Source: Aquibacillus albus (GTDB taxonomy: Bacteria; Bacillota; Bacilli; Bacillales; Amphibacillaceae). From it: a DNA stretch of 64,000 nucleotides. Below the pieces are notes generated by a model. The model was not told the origin of the DNA and ran no database searches. It was given only the letters and a program-made list of their open reading frames with translations. The position numbers and the translations under genes are program-made. The number at the start of each line of letters is the position of its first letter. The first letter of the stretch is position 1. The stretch is taken from NCBI RefSeq assembly GCF_016908325.1, contig NZ_JAFBDR010000019.1:1-64000 (forward strand), read 5' to 3'. Positions 43,719 to 53,378 of the stretch are shown piece after piece.

Positions 43719-44876
43719 TTACTTTACCGTTACAGACACTTTAGCTTTCTGTGTAGATACATCCACATCCTGACCAGGTATGCCAAAGTATGGTGTCCCA
43801 TCGTTATTCCAAAACAGACGTTGTACACGCGCATGACGGTTATGATCATATAATGGATTGCCTTCTATTTCTTTATATGGACGTGCATGATAAACAAGTA
43901 AATCATAGCCATCTTCATCGACAGTGAAGCTATTATGCCCAGGTCCATATTCACTTGTTTCTTCGCTAGATACAAAGACTGGCTCTGGTGTTTTTGTCCA
44001 CGATTTCGGATCTAGCAAATCACTATTTTCATCCGCTGATAAAAGCCCCATCGCATATCGATCATCTGTTGCTGCACCAGAATAAGCAATAAATACTTTA
44101 CCATTGCGGCGCAAGAAAGCTGGACCTTCATTTACATAAAAACCTTCTTGTTCCCACTTATATTCAGGAGTAGAAAGAAAAACCTGTTCTTTAATTGTCC
44201 ATGGATTGCTCATCTCTGCAATATACATATTGGAAATCGTATCATTATCTACCTTTTGTGCCCAAACGAGATAACGCTTCCCTTGGTGCTCAAAGGTTGT
44301 TGCATCTAGCGAGAAGCTTTGAAATTCCGTATTGATTTGACCTTTTTCCGTCCAATTTCCCTCTAATGGATTTTCTGCATCAGTTTCCAATACGTAAGGA
44401 CGGATTTCCCACACATCATCCTTTTCTCCAGCTGCAAAATAGATGTACCATTTCCCATCAATAAAATGAAGTTCAGGTGCCCAAATATGTTCGGACATCA
44501 CACCGCTTTCATGCTTTTTCCAAACAACCGTTTCAGGAGCATCGGTAAGCCCTTCTATTGTTTTGGATCTTCTTAAGACGATACGATCATAGAGTGGATA
44601 GGAGCCTGTGAAATAATAATAACCGTCTGTATGCTTGTATATATAAGGATCTGCCCTTTGTTCTACAAGATGCTTTCGGTATGTTTTATGTTCTAAGGTA
44701 CCTTCTACTGTAAACGTTCCTTTTTCAGCTAATTGAGCTGATTCAACCGAATCCCATTGCACATTAAAATCTGCAACAATGCCATTATCTAAAACTGCCT
44801 CTACCTTTTCAGGTAATTTAGGAGCGATTCCTACTGTTGTTTCAAGTTCAAATGATTTAACATCTGTTACCTTCAT
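43719..44876 (-). CDS. GH43 glycosidase with N-terminal Ig-like domain
   Basis: 385-residue glycoside hydrolase of family 43. An N-terminal Big_4-type bacterial Ig-like domain (about 1-68) is followed by a five-bladed propeller. Predicted catalytic residues are Asp76 in RADPY (base), Asp191 in SLDATTF (pKa modulator) and Glu250 in NEGPAF (acid). The subgroup suggests alpha-L-arabinofuranosidase or beta-xylosidase. There is no signal peptide, so it would act on imported oligosaccharides. Paired AraR-like sites upstream support an arabinose link. The usual GGGAGATAG ribosome site precedes the ATG. Confidence 0.83.
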   Translation of the reverse strand: MKVTDVKSFELETTVGIAPKLPEKVEAVLDNGIVADFNVQWDSVESAQLAEKGTFTVEGTLEHKTYRKHLVEQRADPYIYKHTDGYYYFTGSYPLYDRIVLRRSKTIEGLTDAPETVVWKKHESGVMSEHIWAPELHFIDGKWYIYFAAGEKDDVWEIRPYVLETDAENPLEGNWTEKGQINTEFQSFSLDATTFEHQGKRYLVWAQKVDNDTISNMYIAEMSNPWTIKEQVFLSTPEYKWEQEGFYVNEGPAFLRRNGKVFIAYSGAATDDRYAMGLLSADENSDLLDPKSWTKTPEPVFVSSEETSEYGPGHNSFTVDEDGYDLLVYHARPYKEIEGNPLYDHNRHARVQRLFWNNDGTPYFGIPGQDVDVSTQKAKVSVTVK

Positions 44877-44926
44877 CTCTCTATCTCCCTCTCGTTTAAT
44901 CTAAGCGCTATCATTATTATATCAAG

Positions 44927-44984
44927 AATTGTACTTACAAGTAAGAGGTAATTACTATTTTAAACGGAAGTTATACTAACAAGT
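44927..44984 (-). promoter_or_regulatory. Paired AraR-like operators upstream of the GH43 gene
   Basis: Two related 16-mers, AATTGTACTTACAAGT (44927-44942) and AGTTATACTAACAAGT (44969-44984), agree at 13 of 16 positions and lie 42 bp (four helical turns) apart. Both resemble the AraR palindrome around TTGTAC/GTACAA. A catabolite (cre)-like TGATAGCGCTTAGA reads on the minus strand near 44901-44914 with two mismatches. Confidence 0.5.
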
Positions 44985-44987
44985 AAA

Positions 44988-45010
44988 GGATGTTGATTGA
45001 ATCAACATCC
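44988..45010 (-). terminator. Terminator of fhs
   Basis: Hairpin GGATGTTGAT / ATCAACATCC with a three-base loop, followed by TTTACTT on the minus strand, 11 nt beyond the fhs stop. Confidence 0.7.
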
Positions 45011-45020
45011 TTTCCCTTTT

Positions 45021-46697
45021 TTAGAACAAGCCAATAGCATCTCCGTCTTCACTCACATCCATTTGTAATGCTGCTGGTTCAGCTGGTAATCCAGGCATTG
45101 TCAGAATATCCCCTGTTAGGGCGACGATAAAGCCAGCACCAATGGAGGGACATAATTCCTTAACAGTAATTGTAAATCCAGTTGGTCTACCTAATAACTT
45201 CGGATCATCCGACAACGAATACTGTGTCTTTGCCATACAAACAGGAAGATTGGACCATCCATTAGCATGAAATTCTTCTAGCTGTGCTCGTGCATTCGGT
45301 GTGAAATCTACCTTCTCTGCCCCATAAACCCTTTTGGCAATGGTAGTAATTTTACTTTCAATGGAATCCTCTAATGAGTAAAGTGGACGATATTCACTCT
45401 TCTTATTGTTGATTACGTTTAAAAGTGTATGTCCTAATTCGACTCCACCTTCCCCTCCTTCTTCCCATACGTTTGCAACTGCTACCTCAATCCCTCTATC
45501 CTTACACCATTTTTTTACTACTTCTATTTCTTTGTCTGTGTCTGTAATAAATCGATTAATCGCAACCACATAGGCTAAACCAAATGCTTCAATGGTTTCT
45601 ACATGCTTTGCTAAGTTGTCCATTCCTTCACGTAATGCTTGTCCATTTTCAGATTTCAACTCACTTTTGGATAAGCCCCCATGCATCTTTAATGCACGAA
45701 TCGTCGCTACAATGACAACTGCTTCTGGCTTTATTTCACCTAGTCTGGCCTTGATGTTCAAAAATTTTTCCGCACCAAGATCGGCCCCAAATCCTGCTTC
45801 TGTTACAACAAAATCGCCTAGCTTACTCGCAACTTTGGTCGCCAAAACACTATTACAGCCATGAGCAATGTTGGCAAACGGCCCACCATGAATAATCGCT
45901 GGTGTATTTTCTAAAGTTTGTACAAGGTTTGGTTTAATTGCCTCTTTTAATAATAATGTTAGTGCACCTTCCACACCCAAATCTTTTACTGTTATTGGGA
46001 AACCATTTGATTTGTAGCCGACAACAATTTTGGCAAGCCTACTTTTCAAATCCTGCATACTTGTTGCTAAACAAAATATCGCCATAATTTCGGAGGCAAC
46101 CGTGATATTAAAGCCATCCTCTCTTGGAACACCTTGCTTTACTCCTCCTAAGCCAACAATCACTTGTCTTAAGGCACGATCATTTAAATCTACAACTCGC
46201 TTCCATACGATTCTACGTGTATCTATTTCGCAAGCATTTCCTTGAAAGATATGGTTATCAATAAAAGCAGACAACGCGTTATTTGCTGTCGTGATCGCAT
46301 GAATATCTCCGGTGAAATGAAGGTTGATATCCTCCATCGGCATGACTTGCGAATAACCGCCACCACTCGCTCCACCTTTTAATCCCATCGTCGGACCTAA
46401 GGAAGGTTCCCGTAAAGCAACAACGGCTTTCTTACCAATTTTATTTAATGCTTGTCCTAATCCTACCGTTACCGTTGATTTCCCTTCACCAGCAGGGGTT
46501 GGATTTAAAGATGTGACAAGCACTACCTTTCCATCCGGTTTATCTTTCAATCGATCCAACACATCAAGGGAGATTTTTGCTTTGTATTTGCCATATGGCT
46601 CCCATTCTTCTTCCTTTAATCCTATCGAGGAAGCGATTTCCTCTATTCTTTTTAGATTTGCTTGTTGTGCAATTTCTATATCACTATGTACTTTCAT
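45021..46697 (-). CDS. fhs: Formate-tetrahydrofolate ligase
   Basis: 558-residue cytosolic ligase making 10-formyltetrahydrofolate from formate, ATP and THF. The P-loop TPAGEGKST lies near residue 67, with family segments [15 protein letters not shown] and [12 protein letters not shown]. Length is typical. The start codon follows AGGATG weakly. The gene is monocistronic here, with terminator below. Bacillus subtilis lacks fhs but many halotolerant Bacillaceae have it; it feeds purine and glycine metabolism. Confidence 0.96.
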   Translation of the reverse strand: MKVHSDIEIAQQANLKRIEEIASSIGLKEEEWEPYGKYKAKISLDVLDRLKDKPDGKVVLVTSLNPTPAGEGKSTVTVGLGQALNKIGKKAVVALREPSLGPTMGLKGGASGGGYSQVMPMEDINLHFTGDIHAITTANNALSAFIDNHIFQGNACEIDTRRIVWKRVVDLNDRALRQVIVGLGGVKQGVPREDGFNITVASEIMAIFCLATSMQDLKSRLAKIVVGYKSNGFPITVKDLGVEGALTLLLKEAIKPNLVQTLENTPAIIHGGPFANIAHGCNSVLATKVASKLGDFVVTEAGFGADLGAEKFLNIKARLGEIKPEAVVIVATIRALKMHGGLSKSELKSENGQALREGMDNLAKHVETIEAFGLAYVVAINRFITDTDKEIEVVKKWCKDRGIEVAVANVWEEGGEGGVELGHTLLNVINNKKSEYRPLYSLEDSIESKITTIAKRVYGAEKVDFTPNARAQLEEFHANGWSNLPVCMAKTQYSLSDDPKLLGRPTGFTITVKELCPSIGAGFIVALTGDILTMPGLPAEPAALQMDVSEDGDAIGLF

Positions 46698-46796
46698 ATT
46701 TTTTCATCCTATCTCTTTTTTGGAGTAACAAAAAATAGTTTGAATGGTTACTCACTATCTATTTTTCATCAGTATAGCATTTTCTTTCCTCCCATG

Positions 46797-46850
46797 AAAA
46801 AAAAGCTGGTGGAAAAGCACATTTGCTCGTGCATTTCCGTCAGCTTTTTT
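46797..46850 (-). terminator. Terminator at the end of the DUF2500 gene
   Basis: AAAAAAGCTG / CAGCTTTTTT stem with an inner GGAA/TTCC pair, overlapping the stop codon at 46849 on the minus strand. Confidence 0.7.
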
Positions 46851-47235
46851 AAGTATCTCGTGAAAATCCAAGATAACGGGTTCCTTGAAAAGTAAGCATA
46901 CCTAAGTCCGCTTCTGCTATCTGGCCATATTCTTGGCCACTCACTTTAAATTCAGATCGGTCACCACTTTCAAATTCAAACGTTACATAATAATCAGTTC
47001 TTGACCCATGGTGTACATGATTACCATGTCCATGCGATCTTCGGCTTACATGCGTACGTTTCGATTTTACTACTGCAGGAACAGTCAGTTGTGGAGATTG
47101 ATTGTTTTGATTCCATTGACCAATCCCTTTTATGACGTTAAATATAATCGTTCCAATAACAACAACAAAAACAATCATAATAATAATTGGTACGATCTGA
47201 AACATAATATCTCCAGGAAAACCTATTCCTCCCAC
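46849..47235 (-). CDS. DUF2500 membrane protein (YhhM-like)
   Basis: 128-residue protein with one N-terminal membrane helix (residues 12-33), a Gln/Asn-rich linker, a His-rich patch (HGHGNHVHHG) near residue 70 and a small beta domain (YYVTFEFESGDRSEF) typical of DUF2500. The GTG start lies seven nt after AGGAGG. The His cluster could bind metal, but no role is known. Confidence 0.8.
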   Translation of the reverse strand: MGGIGFPGDIMFQIVPIIIMIVFVVVIGTIIFNVIKGIGQWNQNNQSPQLTVPAVVKSKRTHVSRRSHGHGNHVHHGSRTDYYVTFEFESGDRSEFKVSGQEYGQIAEADLGMLTFQGTRYLGFSRDT

Positions 47236-47435
47236 TCCAATTCCTCCTAGAAGTATTGATTATAGTAACTAATTTTAACACATTTATTGCTTACGCTATC
47301 TAAAATTTGTAATTATTGATTTTATTTGGTAATATTTCTAAGGCTTTTTTCTTTCCATACATAATCTAAGTCAAAATAAAGACAATAAGGAAAAGCTATG
47401 TAAGAGTGACAACGAATAAAAGGAGAGAATAATTA

Positions 47436-48950
47436 ATGAAACAAGGATCAACAGTATATTACGTTTCACTTGTCATCTTATCTCTACTTGTCTTGTTCGG
47501 AATTATTTTTCCAGACTCACTAGAGGAATTAACAGGTAATGTGCAAGCTTTTTTTTCTGCATCGTTTGGATGGTATTATTTAATACTCGTTACCGTTTTT
47601 GTCATTGTCTGTTTATATTTTTTAATTACTCCTGTTGGAAGAATTAAATTAGGCAAGCAGGATGATAAGCCTGAATTTTCTAGACCGACTTGGTTAGCCA
47701 TGCTATTTAGTGCAGGAATGGGGATCGGTTTGGTATTCTATGGAACGGCTGAGCCGATTAGTCATTATGCTATAAGTTCACCTACTGGAGAAACAGGAAC
47801 AGACCAAGCCATTCGAGATGCACTGCGCTTTACATTTTTTCACTGGGGAATACACGCCTGGGCAATATATGGCATCGTTGCAATGGTTATTGCTTACTTT
47901 AACTTCCGTCATAAAGAGCCAGGTTTAATTAGTACAACACTAAGACCGATTTTAGGAAACAGTGTTGATGGTGGAACTGGGAAATTGATTGATATTTTAG
48001 CAGTACTAGCAACAGTGATGGGGGTGGCAACAACACTAGGCTTTGGAGCCGTTCAAATTAATGGTGGGTTGTCCTTCTTATTTAATATCCCAATATCGAT
48101 TGTATCTCAGTTCATTATCATCGCAATCGTTACTGTCCTTTTCTTATTTTCGGCTTGGACAGGATTAAGTAAAGGAATTAAAATCTTGAGTAATGTCAAT
48201 ATGGTGCTTGCAGCCATATTATTCTTAACTGTACTTGTCTTTGGTCCAACCCTATTTATTTTAAATATTTTCACAGACACAGTTGGAACTTATCTGCAGA
48301 ACTTACCAAGAATGAGCTTTCGAATCTCACCATTAGATGAAGAAAATAGAGCATGGATAAACGGCTGGACAATCTTTTACTGGGCATGGTGGATTGCCTG
48401 GTCACCATTTGTTGGCGTGTTTATTGCACGTGTCTCTAGGGGAAGAACGATTCGTGAATTTGTGTTCTATGTCTTATTAGCGCCATCGATTATAGGTTTT
48501 CTATGGTTTGCAACCTTTGGAGGAACAGCGATTCAATTAGAACACGATAACATCGCCCAAATCTCTGCGCTTGCAACAGAGGAGTCGTTATTTGGAATGT
48601 TATCTAATTACCCTTTAGGATTCTTTGCTTCGATTGTAGCCATGGTTTTAATTGGCACATTTTTCATTACTTCTGCGGATTCAGGAACCTATGTATTAGG
48701 AATGATGACAACAAATGGTTCGCATTCACCTGGAGCAAAAATCAAAATAACCTGGGGTATTATGTTAGCTGCTATCGCACTTGTCTTACTCTATTCCGGA
48801 GGTCTTCAAGCACTTCAAAATCTCATGATAGCGGCTGCACTTCCATTCTCTGTGATTATGGCTTTAATGACGGCTAGCTTAATTAAAGCACTTAATAATG
48901 AAGCAAAGGAACTAGGAATAGGTCGTATACCAAAACGCAAAAAAACGTAA
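47436..48950 (+). CDS. BCCT-family osmolyte transporter (OpuD/BetP-like)
   Basis: 504-residue secondary transporter with twelve helices. The trademark aromatic box and following loop are visible as WAWWIAWSPFVGVFIARVSRGRTIREF near residues 311-337, and GMGIGLVFYGTAEP lies near residue 89. BCCT carriers import glycine betaine, choline, carnitine or ectoine with sodium. The C-terminal tail is short (about 15 residues), so the osmosensing domain of BetP is missing. AAAGGAGAG precedes the ATG. Glycine betaine is the default guess; ectoine uptake is possible given the ectoine catabolic genes. Confidence 0.9.
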   Translation: MKQGSTVYYVSLVILSLLVLFGIIFPDSLEELTGNVQAFFSASFGWYYLILVTVFVIVCLYFLITPVGRIKLGKQDDKPEFSRPTWLAMLFSAGMGIGLVFYGTAEPISHYAISSPTGETGTDQAIRDALRFTFFHWGIHAWAIYGIVAMVIAYFNFRHKEPGLISTTLRPILGNSVDGGTGKLIDILAVLATVMGVATTLGFGAVQINGGLSFLFNIPISIVSQFIIIAIVTVLFLFSAWTGLSKGIKILSNVNMVLAAILFLTVLVFGPTLFILNIFTDTVGTYLQNLPRMSFRISPLDEENRAWINGWTIFYWAWWIAWSPFVGVFIARVSRGRTIREFVFYVLLAPSIIGFLWFATFGGTAIQLEHDNIAQISALATEESLFGMLSNYPLGFFASIVAMVLIGTFFITSADSGTYVLGMMTTNGSHSPGAKIKITWGIMLAAIALVLLYSGGLQALQNLMIAAALPFSVIMALMTASLIKALNNEAKELGIGRIPKRKKT

Positions 48951-48977
48951 GAAAATGTAAATGTAAACAGTGAAAAA

Positions 48978-49018
48978 GGGGGTCAGACCCCTAAAGGGTC
49001 TGACCCCCCTGTTTTTTT
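48978..49018. terminator. Bidirectional terminator with GGGGTCAGACCCC core
   Basis: 13-bp perfect arms GGGGGTCAGACCC (48978-48990) and GGGTCTGACCCCC (48996-49008) followed by a T run. It lies between the convergent BCCT and alaT genes. The same 13-base core occurs in the hairpin at 59079-59091. Confidence 0.85.
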
Positions 49019-50186
49019 ATATGTTATTGATAAATCTATTTATTCGTTTCATCGACTCATCTAGCTGTTTTAAGGAAGTAGCGTATGAGCAACGAATATA
49101 GCCTTCACCACTGGAGCCAAACACATTTCCGGGAACGACAGCAACCTTTTCCTCATGTAACAGTTTCTCTGCAAAGGTCTCTGATGTCAGTCCTGTTTTC
49201 TTAATGGATGGAAAGACGTAAAACGCTCCTCCAGGCATATGGCAATCAAGGCCCATCTCTTTCAACGCTTTGACGACGAAATTCCTTCGCTGCTGATAGC
49301 TTCGTTTCATCTTTTGCACACTGCTCTCACCATTTCTCAAAGCCTCTAAAGCCCCATGCTGAGCCATTGTTGGTGCGCACATCATTGTATATTGATGAAT
49401 TTTTGTCATTGCTTCAATGATGGAAACTGGTCCAGCCGCATAACCTAATCGCCAACCAGTCATGGCAAATGCCTTGGAAAATCCGGAAATTAAAATGGTT
49501 CGTTCCTCCATTTCAACGATGGAAGCAAAGCTTGTAAACGATTCATCATACGTTAATTCAGCATATATTTCATCAGAAATTACGATTAAATCATGTTTTT
49601 CTACAACAGCTGCAATTTTACCCAATTCTTCATTATTCAGTACGGTACCCGTCGGATTATTCGGACTACAAAGGATGATAGCTTTGGTATTAGGGGTAAT
49701 TGCTTTTTCTAATTGCTCTGCTTGAACTTTAAATTCCTTTTCTGCATCAGCATGAACAGTAATTGGATTTCCACCGGCTAAAGTAACTGCTGGTGCGTAA
49801 GATACAAAGCCAGGCTCAACAACAATAACCTCTTCACCTGGATTTAAAATTGCCCTTAAAGCTAAGTCAATTGCCTGACTAGCACCAACTGTAACGATTA
49901 ATTGATTTTCTGGGTTATAATCAAGGCTATAATGCTTATTTAAAAAATGACTAATTTCCTTCCGAAGCTCTAATAAGCCCGAATTTGCTGTATATGCAGT
50001 ATATCCCTGCTCAAGCGAATGGTAGCTTGCTTCAATCACGTTCCACGGTGTAACAAAATCTGGCTCCCCAACCCCCAACGATATGACATTATCCATCTTT
50101 GAAGCCAAATCAAAAAAACGTCGGATTCCCGAAGGTTTTAAGCTCTCAACCGTTTTTGAAAGATAGGAAGTTCCTTGTATTGTCAT
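49017..50186 (-). CDS. alaT: Aminotransferase class I/II, AlaT (YugH-like)
   Basis: 389-residue PLP aminotransferase of the aspartate-aminotransferase fold. It opens with TVESLKPSGIRRFFDLASKMDNVISLGVGEPDF, seen here as GIRRFFDLA near residue 20, and the PLP lysine is in SGFSKAFAMTGWRLG near residue 236. It closely follows Bacillus YugH, now AlaT, which makes alanine from pyruvate and glutamate. The start overlaps the alaR stop by 4 nt, so the pair is an operon. Substrate is inferred from that synteny. Confidence 0.87.
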   Translation of the reverse strand: MTIQGTSYLSKTVESLKPSGIRRFFDLASKMDNVISLGVGEPDFVTPWNVIEASYHSLEQGYTAYTANSGLLELRKEISHFLNKHYSLDYNPENQLIVTVGASQAIDLALRAILNPGEEVIVVEPGFVSYAPAVTLAGGNPITVHADAEKEFKVQAEQLEKAITPNTKAIILCSPNNPTGTVLNNEELGKIAAVVEKHDLIVISDEIYAELTYDESFTSFASIVEMEERTILISGFSKAFAMTGWRLGYAAGPVSIIEAMTKIHQYTMMCAPTMAQHGALEALRNGESSVQKMKRSYQQRRNFVVKALKEMGLDCHMPGGAFYVFPSIKKTGLTSETFAEKLLHEEKVAVVPGNVFGSSGEGYIRCSYATSLKQLDESMKRINRFINNI

Positions 50187-50677
50187 GGTGTCACCATAAT
50201 TCTTTTGTCATCTTCACCGTCATCAAAAATGACACCATCATGCTTATATTTCTTGAGAACAAAATGAGTCGTTGTAGAGATAACTGTATCAAGGGTTGAT
50301 AATTTCTCGGAGACAAAACGGCTGATTTCCATCATGGTTTTTCCTTCTACTGAAACAGATAAATCATAAGCACCTGACATTAAGTAAACAGCTTTAACTT
50401 CTGGAAAGCGATAAATTCGCTCAGCTACCTTATCAAAGCCAACACCTCTTGCAGGTGTAACCTTCACATCAATCATGGCCGTAACTTCTTCAGATTCCAA
50501 AACCTTCGACCAATTAATAATGGTTGAATAACCTAATATGGCATTATCGTTCTCTAATTTTTCTATCATTTTTTTCGTTTCTTCGACGCTTACATCAATC
50601 ATCTTCGCTATACTTTCAATATTTATCCTTGCATTTTCCTCCAATAATTCTAGAAGCTCTATTTCTTTCTGTTTCAA
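50183..50677 (-). CDS. alaR: Lrp/AsnC-family regulator AlaR (YugG-like)
   Basis: 164-residue regulator. The N-terminal helix-turn-helix (INIESIAKMIDVSVEETKKMIEKLE, about residues 17-42) is followed by an AsnC ligand-binding RAM domain with MSGAYDLSVSVEG near residue 98. Its partner gene alaT starts within its stop codon. Bacillus AlaR activates alaRT in response to alanine. A DoeX-like ectoine regulator is also of the AsnC family but is a less likely reading here. Confidence 0.87.
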   Translation of the reverse strand: MKQKEIELLELLEENARINIESIAKMIDVSVEETKKMIEKLENDNAILGYSTIINWSKVLESEEVTAMIDVKVTPARGVGFDKVAERIYRFPEVKAVYLMSGAYDLSVSVEGKTMMEISRFVSEKLSTLDTVISTTTHFVLKKYKHDGVIFDDGEDDKRIMVTP

Positions 50678-50861
50678 GCTGAATCACCTACTTTTCTGCT
50701 AATTAAAAATCTGACAATTTTTATCTAATGTTACTACAAACAAACCGCAATTTAAAGTATATCCTCAATCAGTTTGAACACGCACTTATTGGAATAAATC
50801 TTTTCCCAAATTTTTTGAACATACATATTATATTGTTAAAAAGTAAACGGGAGTAATGAAA

Positions 50862-51566
50862 ATGACATTAAATTATACGAACCTATTAGCAAAATTAGGT
50901 GTTGGTGGTGCACACCCTGGAAGTATGGCGGTAACAAAAAAAATAGCAGAGAAGCTTCCTATTGATTCATTCACAAAAATTTTGGACGCTGGCTGTGGAA
51001 CCGGTAAAACCGTTGAATACCTAGCAGAAAAATTTGATTGTGAAACTGTCGGTTTAGATATTGATACAGAGATGACAAATCAGGCCATACAACGGATTGA
51101 AACAAAACCAATCAAGGCTACTATTGTTCAAGGAAGCACAGAACAACTGCCCTTCGAATCGGATTCCTTTGACATTATTCTATCCGAATCAGTTACATCC
51201 TTTACGAATATATCTAAATCATTAGCAGAATATGCAAGGGTCTTACACCCCAATGGCAGATTAGTTTTATTAGAAATGACCAATACTGGCTGGTTAGATA
51301 AGAGTGAAATCCAAGAATTAAAAGATTTTTATCAAGTTACAGATGTTCCTACTAAAGACGAGTGGATTCATTTAATTGAAAAGAATGGGTTTTCCCTAAT
51401 GGAAAAAGAAACAGTCGACCCTTATTTAGGTAGCAACTATGAGCTAAACCACCCTGCTAAAATGAATGAAACAATGCTTCAGTTAATGGCTAAGCACCAT
51501 TATTTAAGTGAGAAATATGCTGATCGATTAGGTTCTTATCTTTATTATTGTCAACGGAAGGAATGA
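50862..51566 (+). CDS. SAM-dependent class I methyltransferase
   Basis: 234-residue methyltransferase. Motif I ILDAGCGTGKT binds SAM near residue 41, the acidic loop is VGLDIDTEM and motif IV is FDIILSES near residue 108. The fold is that of UbiE/Methyltransf_11 enzymes; substrate unknown. GGGAG lies eight nt before ATG 50862; an ATG two codons earlier is too close. Its stop overlaps an ATG of the next gene (ATGA), so both may be coexpressed. Confidence 0.82.
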   Translation: MTLNYTNLLAKLGVGGAHPGSMAVTKKIAEKLPIDSFTKILDAGCGTGKTVEYLAEKFDCETVGLDIDTEMTNQAIQRIETKPIKATIVQGSTEQLPFESDSFDIILSESVTSFTNISKSLAEYARVLHPNGRLVLLEMTNTGWLDKSEIQELKDFYQVTDVPTKDEWIHLIEKNGFSLMEKETVDPYLGSNYELNHPAKMNETMLQLMAKHHYLSEKYADRLGSYLYYCQRKE

Positions 51567-51571
51567 TATTT

Positions 51572-52390
51572 GTGACAATTATACCTACAGATCAATGGTT
51601 AACCGTTTATGAAAAAAACAAAAAAAGAAATCACAAACGGAATCTTCAAGTTCAAAAAGAAGCATTGTGTCAGAAGTTATTGGATTATTTTCCAACTGCT
51701 AATATAGATGATTTACATGCTCATTTATTAAGCCACGGATTGTTTTTACCAGATCCATCAGATAAACAGGTAATTAGAAAAATGATCAAAAGGAACGTGT
51801 GGAAACAGGCAGAGAAAGGATTGTCGACCTTAAAAAAAGCGTGGAAAGGTCCAGATGTTCCTGTCTTTATTTTTCCTTCTAATTTTACAAGTCGTGTACT
51901 CCAAAGGGAATTCAACGGATTATCTGGTCTGAGCTTTCGCGATAAAATGTTTTTGTTTATAACAGATAAAACGACTACAAAGGAATTACTTGCTTTGATT
52001 ACGCATGAGTATAACCATGTTTGTCGTCTTCATTTCATAGACAAAACAGAAGAGGAGCTATGCTTATTAGACTCCCTAATCCTAGAGGGATTGGCTGAAA
52101 ATGCAGTTCGCAGCTTATTAGGTGATAAATATATAGCAAATTGGACCAAATTATACTCTGACGAAGAGGTAAAAAAGCACTGGAAAAAATGGATCAAACC
52201 GAATATTGATATGAAAAAAACAGATCGGCGCCATGATATATTGTTATATGGAAAAGGAAATATTCCGAAGTCGTTAGGGTACAATACCGGCTATCATCTC
52301 GTGTACTCATTTCTTCAAAATAGCAATAAATCAATTTTTGAAAGCTTACGATTATCCTCTGATGAGATCTTTCATAATTCTTCCTATTAA
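51572..52390 (+). CDS. DUF2268 putative zinc protease (YjaZ-like)
   Basis: About 272-residue protein matching Bacillus YjaZ. The zinc motif HEYNH is in LITHEYNHVCRLH near residue 148, and a downstream glutamate in LILEGLAEN provides the third ligand, as in gluzincins. No signal peptide. GGAAGG is followed at nine nt by GTG 51572, which I prefer; ATG 51563, overlapping the upstream stop, has no spacing. The true activity is not established. Confidence 0.77.
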   Translation: MTIIPTDQWLTVYEKNKKRNHKRNLQVQKEALCQKLLDYFPTANIDDLHAHLLSHGLFLPDPSDKQVIRKMIKRNVWKQAEKGLSTLKKAWKGPDVPVFIFPSNFTSRVLQREFNGLSGLSFRDKMFLFITDKTTTKELLALITHEYNHVCRLHFIDKTEEELCLLDSLILEGLAENAVRSLLGDKYIANWTKLYSDEEVKKHWKKWIKPNIDMKKTDRRHDILLYGKGNIPKSLGYNTGYHLVYSFLQNSNKSIFESLRLSSDEIFHNSSY

Positions 52391-52395
52391 TGCGT

Positions 52396-52424
52396 TGTTC
52401 AAAAAGTTGGCGACTTTTTGAACA
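52396..52424 (+). terminator. Terminator after the DUF2268 gene
   Basis: Perfect 12-bp arms TGTTCAAAAAGT / ACTTTTTGAACA around a five-base loop, just after the stop codon. TGTTCAAAAAG-like half-sites also occur after the genes ending at 12654 and before the asparaginase stop near 13755. Confidence 0.65.
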
Positions 52425-52546
52425 TCAACTATTAATAAATGTGCGATAACCATCGGTCAACTAACCTCTACATTTCGTCCACTCCTTTCATAACCTATTA
52501 TAAGTGTTGGAGAGCACTAATCGGAAGTATGAAAGGAGCACTTTGT

Positions 52547-52801
52547 ATGTCAAACTATTTTAACATGTGTCAAAAGAACGTTGGAAAACCAGTTAAGATA
52601 ACAACAAAGGATGGCAGAGTCCATCGTGGTATTATTCAACGAGTAAACCATTCTCATGTATTCTTACAACCAACCCCTCGAGGACTAGGCGGCTATGGAT
52701 TTGGCTACTGGGGACCGTATGGATACGGACCTGGTTTTGGTGTTGGGGTTGCATTTGGAGCAATTGCTACTTTAGCTTTCCTTCCATTCTTCTTCTGGTA
52801 A
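52547..52801 (+). CDS. Small Sm-like, Gly/aromatic-rich protein
   Basis: 84-residue protein. Residues 1-42 look like a small beta-barrel (VGKPVKITTKDGRVHRGIIQRVN, with the DGRVxxG turn of Sm/LSM folds). The second half is a Gly/Tyr/Phe-rich run (GYGFGYWGPYGYGP) ending in a hydrophobic stretch. GAAAGGAGC lies before ATG 52547; a longer frame from 52439 lacks a ribosome site. Spore-coat or surface roles are plausible but unproven. Confidence 0.6.
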   Translation: MSNYFNMCQKNVGKPVKITTKDGRVHRGIIQRVNHSHVFLQPTPRGLGGYGFGYWGPYGYGPGFGVGVAFGAIATLAFLPFFFW

Positions 52802-52825
52802 ACACTATTTCCTACTACCAATTTA

Positions 52826-52863
52826 AGAGAGGATGCTCTATCTATAGGGCATCCTCTCTTATT
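52826..52863 (+). terminator. Terminator after the Gly-rich protein gene
   Basis: Stem AGAGAGGATGC / GCATCCTCTCT followed by TATTGTATTTTTTT, 25 nt beyond the stop. Confidence 0.75.
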
Positions 52864-52907
52864 GTATTTTTTTGAACTTAGTGAAAAAGACAGCACCAAT
52901 GAAAGCA

Positions 52908-53264
52908 TTATTGAAGCAATGATTTATCTATATATCCATCGTGTTTCTTAAGAATTTCTATAGCCGCATCTACATCTTCATCTTCTACATCAAATTCTAA
53001 TAAGTGTTTTCGCCTATCTTCAGCATCGTCTCCTATGTCATCCAAGTCGAGTTGACCATAAGCTGCAGCAAAAAAACCATTATTTGTTACGGCGGCACCA
53101 CCAGAACCAGTATTAACAGCAGCAATTGGTACTATCATTTCAGGTTCAGCATCCTCTGGCATTTCATCAACTACCACATTATTGACATGTAAACGATGCA
53201 AATCTGCGTGTACCGCTTCTGCATCATTTTCGTTTTTAAAATAGGCTAGGATATGTGTAGCCAT
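52908..53264 (-). CDS. Small acidic protein of unknown function
   Basis: 118-residue acidic protein. The N-terminal 40 residues (THILAYFKNENDAEAVHADLHRL) look like a small alpha/beta ferredoxin-like domain as in stress proteins of the YflT group. A Gly/Ala-rich middle and a C-terminal segment (EFDVEDEDVDAAIEILKKHDG) follow. AAAGGGGTG precedes the ATG. No named family is recognised with confidence. Confidence 0.6.
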   Translation of the reverse strand: MATHILAYFKNENDAEAVHADLHRLHVNNVVVDEMPEDAEPEMIVPIAAVNTGSGGAAVTNNGFFAAAYGQLDLDDIGDDAEDRRKHLLEFDVEDEDVDAAIEILKKHDGYIDKSLLQ

Positions 53265-53378
53265 GGATACACCCCTTTCCGTTATTTATGCTTGCTTACT
53301 AATAAATTACCCATTATTCCTTATCTTAAACAAGCATCCTATTCTCGAAAAACAAAGTGATTTTCAGAAGTGCCTTTT

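Noticed and set aside
49017-50186. The missing diaminobutyrate transaminase
   Set aside because: It belongs to class I/II and matches AlaT; known diaminobutyrate transaminases are class III.
50183-50677. DoeX-type ectoine regulator
   Set aside because: It overlaps alaT as in the Bacillus alaR-alaT pair and is over 20 kb from the ectoine genes.
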